Assembly: GCA_036389375.1 (NCBI GenBank)
Contig: DASVQA010000119.1
Coordinates: 1-30,538 of the forward strand
DNA from: QHXQ01 sp036389375
GTDB taxonomy: Bacteria; Acidobacteriota; Blastocatellia; Pyrinomonadales; Pyrinomonadaceae
Direction of reading: 5' to 3'
DNA length: 30,538 nucleotides
Shown: piece after piece, positions 23,512 through 30,538 of the stretch
How the letters are laid out: each line of letters begins with the position of its first letter
Numbering within the stretch: the stretch's first letter is position 1
Translations under genes and position numbers: made by a program
The notes under the pieces: model-generated
What the model was told of the DNA's origin: nothing
What the model saw: the letters and a program-made list of their open reading frames with translations, nothing else
Databases searched by the model: none

Positions 23512-24186
23512 TTACCTGTTCGAGTTATTTGAGTTCGAGTTCGAGTTCATGTTTGAGTTCGTGTTCGAGTTTCCGCCGTGCTTCATGTTCATCATGCTGC
23601 CGGACATGTCGCGCGCCATACGCAGGTGCTCCTGCACGGTGGGCAGCGTTCTGGCGGCGAAGGCTTTGGCATCGGCGTCCCGGCCCTTGTTGCTCTCGCT
23701 CGTGAACAGCTTCTCCATCTCCGAGTGCGCTTTCACGCCCGCCTGCTTGATGTACTCACGGTCGAAGTCTGCGCCCGTCAGCCGCATCATCTTGTCCATC
23801 ATTTGCTGATGCTTCGGGTCGGCGGTGGTCGGCAGCGTGATGCCCTTCGTCGTGGCCAGTTGCATCAGTTCGCCGTTGGCGCGCGTGTGGTCGTCGATCA
23901 TGCGCTGCGCGTACTGCTTGACCGTATCGCTCGTCGCATGATCGACCGCATAACGCGCCATCGCCACTTCGGCCATGCCGCCCTGCGCCGCCATCGTCAT
24001 AAATTTCATGTCGGACGACTTGGCCATGTCGTGGTTCATGCCGTTCATGTTGCCGCCCATGTTGCTGTTCGAGTTGCCGCTCATCGTCCCGTTCGAGTTC
24101 TGCTCGTGCGCGGGCGCAAGCCCAGCCAGCAACAGGCCCAAGCCGATGACGGCGCATAGAGCGATCCACATAGTCCCCTTGATCAT
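23512..24186 (-). CDS. Exported DUF4142 (ferritin-like helical) protein
   Basis: A 224-aa protein with a signal peptide (about 1-26, ending AGLAPAHE). A Asn/Ser/Met/Gly-rich linker precedes the DUF4142 domain (about 58-195). The domain opens DMKFMTMAAQGGMAEVAMARYAVDHA and continues with YAQRMIDDHTRANGELMQLA and VQEHLRMARDM. DUF4142 is a four-helix ferritin-like domain often found in periplasmic proteins; metal binding is possible but not shown. His and Met residues are numerous. The tail is a run of Asn and Ser coded by GAATC/GAACTC-type repeats. A GTG two codons earlier is open, but the ATG at 24186 has AAGGAG 9 nt upstream. A strong terminator follows. Confidence 0.88.
   Translation of the reverse strand: MIKGTMWIALCAVIGLGLLLAGLAPAHEQNSNGTMSGNSNSNMGGNMNGMNHDMAKSSDMKFMTMAAQGGMAEVAMARYAVDHATSDTVKQYAQRMIDDHTRANGELMQLATTKGITLPTTADPKHQQMMDKMMRLTGADFDREYIKQAGVKAHSEMEKLFTSESNKGRDADAKAFAARTLPTVQEHLRMARDMSGSMMNMKHGGNSNTNSNMNSNSNSNNSNR
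23518..23572. repeat. Simple hexamer repeat coding an Asn/Ser tail
   Basis: Repeated GAGTTC/GTTCGA hexamers with point variation, coding the Asn-Ser C-terminus of the DUF4142 protein on the minus strand. Such runs are prone to length variation. Confidence 0.75.
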
Positions 24187-24286
24187 AAGCACCTTCTCCT
24201 TGTTCCCTATCGTTTAAGTTAACGCGGCGCGAGTTTTGCGCAAGCGCGGCGCATGAGGTTAGCGGTTTACTTGTTCGGCCGCGCCT

Positions 24287-25060
24287 TCAACCGCGCCCGA
24301 AGCCTTGCAGCGGCGACGCACCGCCGCGCGCGCCGCCCTGATCAAACAACTTGACGAGCATCAATCCAGCGATGAAGCCGCCGATGTGCGCCGCGTAGGC
24401 GACGCCGCCCTCCTGCGCCCCTGAGCCTAGTATGCCTAAGCCTTCGATCAACTGAAGCACGAACCAGAGACCGAGCGCAACGTAAGCCGGCACGGTCGTC
24501 AGCATGCGGAAGATGATCACGCGCACTTGCCGGCGCGGGAACAGCAGCACGTAGCCGCCCAGAACGCCTGAGATCGCGCCCGATGCGCCGAGGCTCGGCA
24601 CGAGTTGATTGCCGCCCAACATCACGGTCGAGATGACGTGCGCGAGCGAGGCGACGATGCCGCAGAGCAAGTAGAAGAGGAGATAACGCACGTGCCCCAT
24701 GCGGTCTTCCAGGTTGTCGCCAAAAATCCAGAGAAAGAGCATGTTACCGAAGATGTGCATGATCGAGCCGTGCATGAACATCGAGGTCAACAGCGTCAGA
24801 TAGACGCTCACCGGCGTCGGCTGCAAACCCGGCAACTCGAAACGGTCGCCGCTCGCCGGGTCTTGGAGGACGCGCGGCGGCGTGACCACGTCGCGCCCGG
24901 TGACGATCTCCTGCGGCACGGCCGACCAGGCGTAGGTGAAGCGGTCGTTGCCGCCGAGGCCCTGAAAGAGCACGAAGACCAGCACGTTCGCGGCGATGAG
25001 CACATAGTTGACTATGGGCGTGATGGTGCGGTCGGAATTATCGTCGCCGATAGGAAACAT
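24287..25060 (-). CDS. Rhomboid family intramembrane serine protease
   Basis: A 257-aa integral membrane protease that cleaves within or near TM segments of other proteins. About six to seven TM segments. The catalytic Ser160 is in the canonical GASGAISG motif and the base His225 in AAHIGGFIAG. The oxyanion-side residues are in FMHGSIMHIFGNMLFLWIFG (His97, His102, Asn106), all in expected order. The loop between TM1 and TM2 is long, about 50 residues, and Pro-rich. The C-terminal tail is Gly-rich. AGAGGG lies about 8 nt before the ATG. Substrates are unknown. Confidence 0.95.
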   Translation of the reverse strand: MFPIGDDNSDRTITPIVNYVLIAANVLVFVLFQGLGGNDRFTYAWSAVPQEIVTGRDVVTPPRVLQDPASGDRFELPGLQPTPVSVYLTLLTSMFMHGSIMHIFGNMLFLWIFGDNLEDRMGHVRYLLFYLLCGIVASLAHVISTVMLGGNQLVPSLGASGAISGVLGGYVLLFPRRQVRVIIFRMLTTVPAYVALGLWFVLQLIEGLGILGSGAQEGGVAYAAHIGGFIAGLMLVKLFDQGGARGGASPLQGFGRG

Positions 25061-25404
25061 CTCTTCGTCCCTCTCAAGTTACCGTGCGCGAGGCTATGGA
25101 TTTGAGCACGCGACCTTGCACACGTTGTCGCGCCCCTCTCACGCTTGCGTCACAAAGTTAACGACTGCGAGGCCGTTTAGCGTGGCTTACCTTCTGTCCG
25201 GTCAATGCATGCTTGCATGCGCCGTGCGGATCGAGCGCCCGACGGCTATCTGCATCCTGCGTTCCGCACCGCTCGCGGGGCGCGCATTGTCGCCTTTCGC
25301 GCCCGTAAAAGCGACCAAGCCCGCCGCAGACCGTCGCGGCGGGCTTCGCTTCAGCATCGTTCCCGTACAGCGCCGTCGCACGTTTTCACGTCGGGCGCAC
25401 AGTC
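25061..25404. other. 344-bp gap: rhomboid leader and symporter terminator
   Basis: No gene is seen. It contains the hairpin terminator of the symporter gene (25305-25346), two close SphI-like GCATGC palindromes at about 25207-25220, and presumably the rhomboid promoter. I find no convincing -35/-10 pair; TTGACC at 25199-25204 (minus strand) has only a poor -10. Confidence 0.5.
25305..25346 (-). terminator. Terminator after the nadK-symporter operon
   Basis: An 11-bp perfect stem, AAGCCCGCCGC (25317-25327) with GCGGCGGGCTT (25336-25346), has an 8-nt loop. On the minus strand it is followed by GGTCGCTTTTACG. Confidence 0.75.
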
Positions 25405-26790
25405 TCAAGTCTGCCCTTCGGCGGCCACTTCGGCAAAGGCCGGCTCGCCGTGCGCGAGGTCGTACTTTATCTCCTGCGGCGTGCCGAAGACCTGTGCGCG
25501 CTGATCGTCGAACTCGCCCTCCCAGCGCGCGACCACGCAGGTCGCCAGACAGTTGCCGATCACGTTGACGCACGTGCGCCCCATGTCCATCAACTCGTCC
25601 ACGCCGAAGATGACGGCGACGCCGATGGGGCCGATGTTCTCCGGCAGGAAGGTGTTCAAGGTGGCGAGCAGAATAACGAGCGAGGCGCGCGGTACGGCCG
25701 CCACGCCCTTTGAGGTGAGCATAAGGGTGAGCATCATCACGATCTGCTGCCCGAAGCCCATGTGGAAGCCGGGGATCGTGCCCTCGGCCGCCTGCGCCAC
25801 GAAGACCGACGCCATCGCCAGGTAGAGCGTCGTGCCGTCCAGATTGAAGCTGTAGCCGGTCGGCATCACGAAGCCGACGATGCGCGGCGGCACGCCCAGC
25901 CGCTCCATCACCTCCATCGCCTTCGGCAGCGCGGACTCGCTGCTCGTCGTGGCAAACGCAATCGTCGCCGGTTCGCGCACCGCTTTGAGGAACTGCCGGA
26001 CGGGGATACGCGCCAGCAACATGACCGCGCCGAAGACGAACACGATCAGAATGACGAGCGCCAGATAGAGCGAGCCGATCAGTTTACCCAAGTTGACGAG
26101 GACGCCTAAACCTTGCGTGCCGACCGTGTGCGCCATCGCCGCGCCGACGCCGATGGGCGCGAACATCATCACGTAGCCCGTGAAGCGGAACATGATCTGC
26201 GACAGGCTCTCGCACGCGCGCAGGAAGGGGCGGCCCTTCTCGCCGATGGCCGAGAGCGCCATCGCAAACAGGACGGAGAAGGCGACGATCTGCAACACGT
26301 CGCCGCGCACCATCGCGTCCACGACCGAGGCCGGGAAGATGTGGACGAGCGTTTCGACCAGCGTCTTCGGATGATTCTGCCCGATCTGTTTGACCGCATC
26401 CGTCGCACTCGTGGCGAGCGAGACGCCGATGCCCGGGCGCGTCAGATTCACGACGCCCAACCCGATAAAGAGCGCGATGGTCGTCACAAGCTCAAAATAG
26501 AGGAGCGCCTTCGCGCCCATGCGCCCGACCTTTTTGAGATCGCCGCCGCCCGCGATGCCGACGACGAGCGTCGAGAAGACCAGCGGCGCGATGATCGATT
26601 TGATCAGGTTCAGAAAGATGTCGCGCAGGAAGAAGACGCGGTTGCCCCACTCCGGGCGCACGTAGCCGAGCACACCGCCCAGGACTAACCCGACCATGAT
26701 CCACGTCGTCAGCGACAGCCGCCACCAGGGCTTTCGTCCGGCCGCTTCGATGTGCGCCGCTACCACTTCGTCTCTGTTCTTTTCAGCCAT
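25405..26790 (-). CDS. Dicarboxylate/amino acid:cation symporter (DAACS family)
   Basis: A 461-aa secondary transporter of the GltP/DctA/GltPh fold. Hairpin 1 has the Ser-rich TTSSESALPKAMEV (281-286). TM7 has NLDGTTLYLA (316-320, the NMDGT cation-site motif with Leu for Met). Hairpin 2 is LTSKGVAAVPRAS (358-370). TM8 reads MDMGRTCVNVIGNCLA with Asp402, Arg405, Asn409 and Asn413. By alignment to GltPh, Arg405 matches the Arg that selects acidic substrates, and Asn413 replaces the Asp of a sodium site. It imports an acidic amino acid or C4-dicarboxylate, driven by Na+ or H+. Its ATG lies 6 bp after the nadK stop, so the two genes form an operon. Confidence 0.92.
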   Translation of the reverse strand: MAEKNRDEVVAAHIEAAGRKPWWRLSLTTWIMVGLVLGGVLGYVRPEWGNRVFFLRDIFLNLIKSIIAPLVFSTLVVGIAGGGDLKKVGRMGAKALLYFELVTTIALFIGLGVVNLTRPGIGVSLATSATDAVKQIGQNHPKTLVETLVHIFPASVVDAMVRGDVLQIVAFSVLFAMALSAIGEKGRPFLRACESLSQIMFRFTGYVMMFAPIGVGAAMAHTVGTQGLGVLVNLGKLIGSLYLALVILIVFVFGAVMLLARIPVRQFLKAVREPATIAFATTSSESALPKAMEVMERLGVPPRIVGFVMPTGYSFNLDGTTLYLAMASVFVAQAAEGTIPGFHMGFGQQIVMMLTLMLTSKGVAAVPRASLVILLATLNTFLPENIGPIGVAVIFGVDELMDMGRTCVNVIGNCLATCVVARWEGEFDDQRAQVFGTPQEIKYDLAHGEPAFAEVAAEGQT

Positions 26791-26796
26791 AGATTT

Positions 26797-27690
26797 TTAG
26801 CGCCCCCAACGCAATTTGCCGCGCAGCACCTCGAAATAGTTGCGGTTGGTGGGCTGGATCAGGTTGAACGTCGTGCGGCTCTTTTTGATAACTACGCGGT
26901 CGTCCTTCTCCATCGAGAACCCGACCTGCCCGTCGAGCGTGAGCGCGACCTCTTCTTTGGCGGTCTTGAGCACCAGTTCGATCTGGGCGTCGTCGGGCAC
27001 GACGAGCGGGCGGTTCGAGAGCGTGTGCGGGCAGATGGGCGTGATGACGATTGCGCCCATCGAAGGATAGATGATGGGCCCCCCGGCCGAGAGGTTGTAG
27101 GCGGTTGAGCCGGTCGGCGTCGAGACGATCAGACCATCGGCGCGAAAACAGTTGACGAAGCGCCCGTCGAGCAGCGTCTCGATCTCGATGATGCGCGCAA
27201 GCGCCGACTTGCTGATGACCACGTCGTTTAAGACGCGATTGCGCAGCAGTTGCTCGTCGCCGCGCGTGAGTTCGGCGGTGAGCATCATGCGCGGGTCGAG
27301 CCGGTAGTCGCCCGCGAGCGCGGCGTCGAGCGCGGCGGTCATCTCTTCGACGCGGACTTCGGTCAAGTAGCCGAGGCTGCCGTAGTTAATGCCGATCACG
27401 GGCACGTCGCGGTTGTCGAGCATGCGCGCGGTGGCGATCATCGTGCCGTCGCCGCCGAGCACGACGATGAGGTCAACGCTGGCGGCGAGCGCCTCGTACT
27501 CCATGACGTTGAGCGCGCAGCCCGTCTCGGCCTCGATGCGTGTGCGTTCGACGCGGGGGCCGGCGACGAGTTCGATGCCGCGCTGGTTGAGATACTCGAC
27601 CAGTTGGCAGATGGTCTTGACCGCCTCGGGCTGATGCGGTTTGACGAGCACGCCGACGCGGCGAATCTTTGCTTGTTCCGAGTTTTGCAC
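26797..27690 (-). CDS. nadK: NAD kinase
   Basis: Phosphorylates NAD to NADP using ATP in the cytoplasm, the only route to NADP. The 297-aa length is typical. Motifs: the GGDG fingerprint in VVLGGDGTMIATARML (79-82), INYGSLGYLTE (NxGxLGFLT class), the NDVVISK loop, and DGLIVSTPTGSTAYNLSAGGPI. The C-terminal strands SNRPLVVPDDAQIEL and VALTLDGQ are also as expected. The start is GTG at 27690; no Shine-Dalgarno is obvious. A good promoter lies about 60 bp upstream. The symporter gene follows after 6 bp in the same operon; the functional link is not clear. Confidence 0.95.
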   Translation of the reverse strand: MQNSEQAKIRRVGVLVKPHQPEAVKTICQLVEYLNQRGIELVAGPRVERTRIEAETGCALNVMEYEALAASVDLIVVLGGDGTMIATARMLDNRDVPVIGINYGSLGYLTEVRVEEMTAALDAALAGDYRLDPRMMLTAELTRGDEQLLRNRVLNDVVISKSALARIIEIETLLDGRFVNCFRADGLIVSTPTGSTAYNLSAGGPIIYPSMGAIVITPICPHTLSNRPLVVPDDAQIELVLKTAKEEVALTLDGQVGFSMEKDDRVVIKKSRTTFNLIQPTNRNYFEVLRGKLRWGR

Positions 27691-27754
27691 GGGACGAAGA
27701 ACGCGCTTCCGGGCCGAAAGTCTGTCGGAAATTTGCCGTGGAGAACGGGCCGGA

Positions 27755-27783
27755 TGATAACCGTGCGGATTTCAGAGTGTCAA
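27755..27783 (-). promoter_or_regulatory. Probable sigma70-like promoter of nadK
   Basis: On the minus strand: TTGACA (27778-27783), a 17-bp spacer, then TTATCA (27755-27760). The predicted leader is about 58 nt to the GTG at 27690. It sits at the left edge of the AT-rich island. Confidence 0.6.
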
Positions 27784-27832
27784 CGCGGGAAAATTTAGGC
27801 AGTGGTCTAATAATGCGTTGCCAGCAATATTT

Positions 27833-28036
27833 CTATGCTATGCCAAACTCAGAAACAAATCCCGCACACGAACAGTCCGGCGCGTGACAATAAACATCTC
27901 CCTCTTCTTCGCCGCCGCCCTCTGTGTGGAGTTGCTCAATATGACCACAACGCAGACAAGGTAATAACCCGCTACGTTCTTCTTCTTCAGAGCGCACACG
28001 GGACATATCAGCTTCGAACGGCCCATCTTCCGGCAT
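27833..28036 (-). CDS. Small Cys/His-rich (probable zinc-binding) protein
   Basis: A 67-aa protein. An acidic N-terminus (about 1-22) precedes a Cys/His array: Cys27-x2-Cys30-Gly-His32, His37, then Cys50, Cys55-x-Cys57 followed by AGF. The CxxCGH...H...C...C-x-C-xxF pattern is one I associate with small bacterial zinc-binding proteins of unknown function. The ATG at 28036 has AAAGGGTG about 7 nt upstream; Met11 (28006) is an alternative start. It begins 32 bp after the endonuclease stop on the same strand, so it may be the third gene of the restriction-modification operon. A role there is inference only. Another frame on this strand also holds a CPVC motif but ends in a non-protein-like tail. 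Confidence 0.6.
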   Translation of the reverse strand: MPEDGPFEADMSRVRSEEEERSGLLPCLRCGHIEQLHTEGGGEEEGDVYCHAPDCSCAGFVSEFGIA

Positions 28037-28068
28037 ACCTGTTCACCCTTTAAAGTAACTGTCGAACG

Positions 28069-28971
28069 CTAATTGTGATAGTCAATAACATGCCTTGAAG
28101 TTGCTTGCGGCAGGCCAACAAGATTGATATCAAACTTAAGCGATGGTTCAACTTTGGTACTTGCGTTATGTATACGGAAAGATATTTGCCAGCCTTTATC
28201 AAAGGTCATTATCAGTGTCGTCTCCGACGCGGGCTTTGGGGATATTTCTATAATCCGTGTCGGTAGGGGCAGCCGGCTACCCCAACGTAACGAGCCATTG
28301 GTATTAAATGACATGATTGAGACCATGCCATTCTCCTTAATAACTTTGTAGTAATCGAATTTACCTAATAGATATTGCACTAACGCTTTCGCGGCAAGGA
28401 CTGGTTGTTGTTGAAATAATGAGAGCATTTCTGTTTGAAATGCTTCTAACATGGGGATGTAATACAGTTCCTTCTTATCCGCTATGTCTCTCCATCTTTC
28501 GCCGCTTCGCTGTCTGGTACGCAGTTCGTCAAAGAGCGGTGTCACCTTATGGAAATAGTCAGTAGAGCAAGGAATGCCTAACCAGTCTAAACCGAAATCA
28601 ATTTGTCCTGATAAGCGCGAATGCTTGACGGCAAAATGGCGATTCTTAGCAGAAATCCCGATCTCAGCATTTAGCTTAGCGTTATGAACGATAATATCCC
28701 GCACATCACCTTTTTGGCCCAATTGGTCTGATTGCAGATATATGTAACAACCAATATCTGACAGGCAATTATCACGTGCGGCCAAGAATGCCGCCACTTC
28801 TCTGGCCGCCGCAACGATATTTTGCTGCTCCCTTTCAGAGCAAGCCGCAAAACACCGCTTAGCTTTTTGTACCAGTAATCCGTCTTGAATGGGTGCGGGT
28901 AGACAATCAGAGAGGCTTAAGGCTAGGCCATATTCAAAGGCGCGCCCGGTATCGTTCTGCGACAGACTCAT
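28069..28971 (-). CDS. Type II restriction endonuclease, HaeIII-family-like
   Basis: A 300-aa protein whose start overlaps the methyltransferase stop by 4 bp (ATGA), a translational-coupling layout typical of R-M pairs. The middle has the order expected of a PD-(D/E)xK nuclease: GDVRDIIVHN (Asp89, Asp92), then AEIGISAKNRH (Glu103, Lys109), then AVKHSRLS. The following region, IDFGLDWLGIPCSTDYF and YYIPMLEAFQTEM, is what I recall from the HaeIII restriction-endonuclease family. That family call is from memory and is not certain. HaeIII cuts GGCC, whereas the partner here is an adenine methyltransferase, so the target should contain adenine if the pair is functional. The gene is intact. Codon use is AT-richer than the flanking genome. 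Confidence 0.65.
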   Translation of the reverse strand: MSLSQNDTGRAFEYGLALSLSDCLPAPIQDGLLVQKAKRCFAACSEREQQNIVAAAREVAAFLAARDNCLSDIGCYIYLQSDQLGQKGDVRDIIVHNAKLNAEIGISAKNRHFAVKHSRLSGQIDFGLDWLGIPCSTDYFHKVTPLFDELRTRQRSGERWRDIADKKELYYIPMLEAFQTEMLSLFQQQPVLAAKALVQYLLGKFDYYKVIKENGMVSIMSFNTNGSLRWGSRLPLPTRIIEISPKPASETTLIMTFDKGWQISFRIHNASTKVEPSLKFDINLVGLPQATSRHVIDYHN

Positions 28972-29831
28972 GCAGCTAAATCTAAATCATGGCTTGAGAT
29001 CAAAACTTCTTTAGATTGCTTATCCTTGGACATACCGTATATCCACTCAATAGACACAATGGGGTTGCCCTTGTATAGCTCTCTAACTTCCGGGCAATCA
29101 TTGTAAGACATAAGCCAACGGTCGCGCTTTTGCAGCAACTCGGCGAGTGCGCGATGATCGAAAGCCTTGTGTGTACTCCCTTTCATGCCATAGAGCGCCT
29201 GCCCGTTCATATATGGCGGGTCAAGATACAGAAAAGCGTCATCATGTCTGGGTATCACATCCCGATAGTCGGCATGCTCTACGTGAAAATTATCAACCTT
29301 GAAAGATCGCAGCCGCTCAATCGCAGATGGAGTGAAGCGCGGATGGCCCGGTGACATACCACCAGACAGCGTAGTGCCGGAGAATGAAGATCGATTCAAG
29401 ACAAAAAAGGCCGCTGCCCGCTCAACTTCATCATTAAGACCAACAAAGCACTTCTGAAGATTATAAAACATAGTTCTTGTTAATTCTGAATAGTACTCTT
29501 CCACGCGCTTTGCCAGTCGCTCAGGCTCCCTCAGTAAGACACGCCAGAAAGCCGTGAGCGGCTCGAAGATATCCGCACCATACACTTGCATCTTTGTTGT
29601 GCAGGCGAGTTCGATAGAACCGCCACCTAAGAAGGGCGAGCAGAGCTTAGTTTCATTTGCTGGAATAAGGGAGTAGATGGCTTTGACGGCGCGACTTTTG
29701 CCGCCCGGATACCTCAAGGGCGAGCGCGGAAATCTTCCGGGAAATTCAATAATCTTCGTAGGCCGCGCAGCCGCCTGCTTAACTGGCGCTTTGATTGGTT
29801 CGATAAGATTTTCGATACTACGCGAACTCAT
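28968..29831 (-). CDS. D12-class DNA adenine N6-methyltransferase
   Basis: A 287-aa Dam-like methyltransferase that transfers methyl from S-adenosylmethionine to adenine N6. Order of motifs is that of the alpha (D12) class: N-terminal PLRYPGGKSR (38-47), SAM-binding CSPFLGGGSIEL (64-75), Asp87 in GADIFEPL, a target-recognition region in the middle, and the catalytic DPPY (204-207) in FLYLDPPYMNG. The 30-residue N-terminal extension before the core is unusual and basic. The ATG at 29831 has AGGTG about 7 nt upstream. Its stop overlaps the endonuclease start. It should protect the sites cut by that enzyme; the recognition sequence is not readable. Confidence 0.9.
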   Translation of the reverse strand: MSSRSIENLIEPIKAPVKQAAARPTKIIEFPGRFPRSPLRYPGGKSRAVKAIYSLIPANETKLCSPFLGGGSIELACTTKMQVYGADIFEPLTAFWRVLLREPERLAKRVEEYYSELTRTMFYNLQKCFVGLNDEVERAAAFFVLNRSSFSGTTLSGGMSPGHPRFTPSAIERLRSFKVDNFHVEHADYRDVIPRHDDAFLYLDPPYMNGQALYGMKGSTHKAFDHRALAELLQKRDRWLMSYNDCPEVRELYKGNPIVSIEWIYGMSKDKQSKEVLISSHDLDLAA

Positions 29832-29930
29832 GAATTAGCACCTGATATGGAGGAAATTTAGCCGTCGGGTTCTTTGCGGTCATCGCCAAGGCGGTTACGA
29901 TAACATAATTCTTGCTAGTGCTGCGAGCGG

Positions 29931-29959
29931 CTTATAGCATAAGACATCTTCCACAACAA
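29931..29959 (-). promoter_or_regulatory. Candidate promoter of the R-M operon with an overlapping palindrome
   Basis: On the minus strand: TTGTTG (29954-29959), a 17-bp spacer, then TATAAG (29931-29936). The palindrome CTTAT-AGC-ATAAG (29931-29943) covers the -10 box, so a repressor could act here. The predicted leader is about 90 nt. The rest of the 29832-30094 gap shows no gene. Confidence 0.45.
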
Positions 29960-30094
29960 TAATTACAATGATACTCATGCGCCGGGAAGGATTGACTACT
30001 TTGCGGCGCTCAATTGCCAGCATAGAACTTCAAGAGCGGCGCGCTATATAAACAGCCCGCCGCTTCTTACTGCTTAGCAGAAATCAAATGCCTG

Positions 30095-30538
30095 TCAGCG
30101 CACGGCGTAGAGCGTGCCGTCCCAGCCGCCGAAGTAGATGAGGCCGTCGTGGACGGTGGGCGTGGAGGTGATGATAGCGTTCGTGGTGAACGTCCAGCGC
30201 GGCTGCCCCGTCTCGGCGTCGAGCGCGACGAGACCTTTGGCGCTGCCGAAGTGTACGAGCGCGCCCGCGACCGTCGGCGCGGAGGTCACGCCCTGCTCCG
30301 AGTTGTAGCGCCAGAGTTCGCGCCCGGCGCGCGCGTCCGCCGCGTAGAACGTGCCGCCGATGCCGCCGAAGTAGATGCGCCCGTCGGCAGCAGCGGGCGA
30401 GAAGGGCAGTCCGCCTTCGACCTGCGTGTGCCACGTCTCCTGCCCCGTCGCGGCGTCAATGGCGTAGAGCCGACCGGCGAGCGTGCCGCAGTAGAGCACC
30501 TGCTCGGCCTTGACCGGCGCACCGACGACCGCGCCCGC
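30095..30538 (-). CDS. PQQ-type beta-propeller repeat protein (3' fragment)
   Basis: The gene runs off the right edge, so only the last 147 residues are seen, with no start. Repeats have the PQQ/BamB pattern: LYAIDAATGQETWHTQVEGG, then DGRIYFGGIGGTFYAADARAGRELWRY, then GLVALDAETGQPRWTF, and the end GLIYFGGWDGTLYAVR. Each carries the AxD..TGxxxW tryptophan-docking motif of eight-bladed propellers. Such proteins include quinoprotein dehydrogenases and BamB-like scaffolds; the fragment does not decide. A frame-internal GTG at 30499 is not the true start because the propeller pattern continues upstream. Composition is back to GC-rich, so it lies outside the AT-rich island. Confidence 0.85.
   Translation of the reverse strand, partial: AGAVVGAPVKAEQVLYCGTLAGRLYAIDAATGQETWHTQVEGGLPFSPAAADGRIYFGGIGGTFYAADARAGRELWRYNSEQGVTSAPTVAGALVHFGSAKGLVALDAETGQPRWTFTTNAIITSTPTVHDGLIYFGGWDGTLYAVR

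Larger units (their letters stand above)
27784..30060. other. AT-richer island carrying a restriction-modification operon
   Basis: From about 27.78 to 30.06 kb the base composition and codon use shift visibly to A/T compared with both flanks. Three minus-strand genes (adenine methyltransferase, endonuclease, small Cys protein) lie here between the nadK promoter and the PQQ propeller gene. No integrase, transposase, tRNA or flanking direct repeat was found. The composition suggests recent acquisition; the boundaries are approximate. Confidence 0.7.

Noticed and set aside
25205..25220. Double GCATGC palindrome as an operator or attachment site
   Set aside because: Short, no matching site elsewhere in the window, and not placed at a recognisable promoter.
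27838..28026. Alternative frame with a CPVC motif over the small Cys protein
   Set aside because: Its second half is a non-protein-like mix of basic and hydrophobic residues, while the chosen frame has a complete Cys/His array and a Shine-Dalgarno.

Overview
The window looks like a chromosomal stretch of a GC-rich, Gram-negative-type bacterium, most likely an Acidobacteriota of the Blastocatellia/Pyrinomonadaceae kind. This is inferred from the gene mix: a PATAN/DUF4388 protein, a secreted CocE-type hydrolase, a PD40-propeller/Calx-beta/DUF4214 surface protein, a DUF6569 protein, and a family A DNA polymerase without a 5' nuclease domain. No rRNA or other taxonomic marker is present. Most of the window is very GC-rich with dense, ordinary coding. 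The exception is an AT-richer island at about 27.8-30.06 kb.

Layout. 0.1-7.0 kb: a PATAN-TonB-like membrane protein, a secreted S15/CocE hydrolase, an AraC regulator, an M20 peptidase and a LeuA-like acyl-CoA condensing enzyme. 7.1-10.3 kb: one large secreted beta-propeller/Calx-beta/DUF4214 protein. 10.5-15.8 kb, plus strand: thymidine kinase, a secreted M20D amidohydrolase, a DUF6569 protein, then a pair of unknown envelope proteins. 16.0-19.4 kb: a polytopic membrane protein resembling GT-C glycosyltransferases and an APC permease. 19.5-22.9 kb, minus strand: a small membrane protein, an MFS transporter and the exonuclease/polymerase. 22.9-27.7 kb, minus strand: QueF, a DUF4142 protein, a rhomboid protease, a dicarboxylate/amino-acid symporter and NAD kinase. 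27.8-29.8 kb: a restriction-modification operon in AT-richer DNA. 30.1 kb to the end: the C-terminal end of a PQQ-type propeller protein.

Two things stand out. First, five intergenic spacers (5.7, 13.9, 15.9, 19.4 and 22.9 kb) each hold an imperfect inverted repeat built from 7-bp words. The word differs completely from site to site, but the 7-bp phase and hairpin geometry are shared, and at two sites stop codons of flanking genes lie inside the repeat. Second, the AT-rich island carries a D12-class adenine methyltransferase overlapping by 4 bp an endonuclease that resembles the HaeIII family. The HaeIII site GGCC has no adenine, so this pairing implies a different specificity or an unusual partnership. 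A 67-residue Cys/His protein follows as a possible third operon member.

All functional calls rest on motif reading of translated sequence; no database search was run. Promoter calls are by-eye matches to sigma70-like hexamers.
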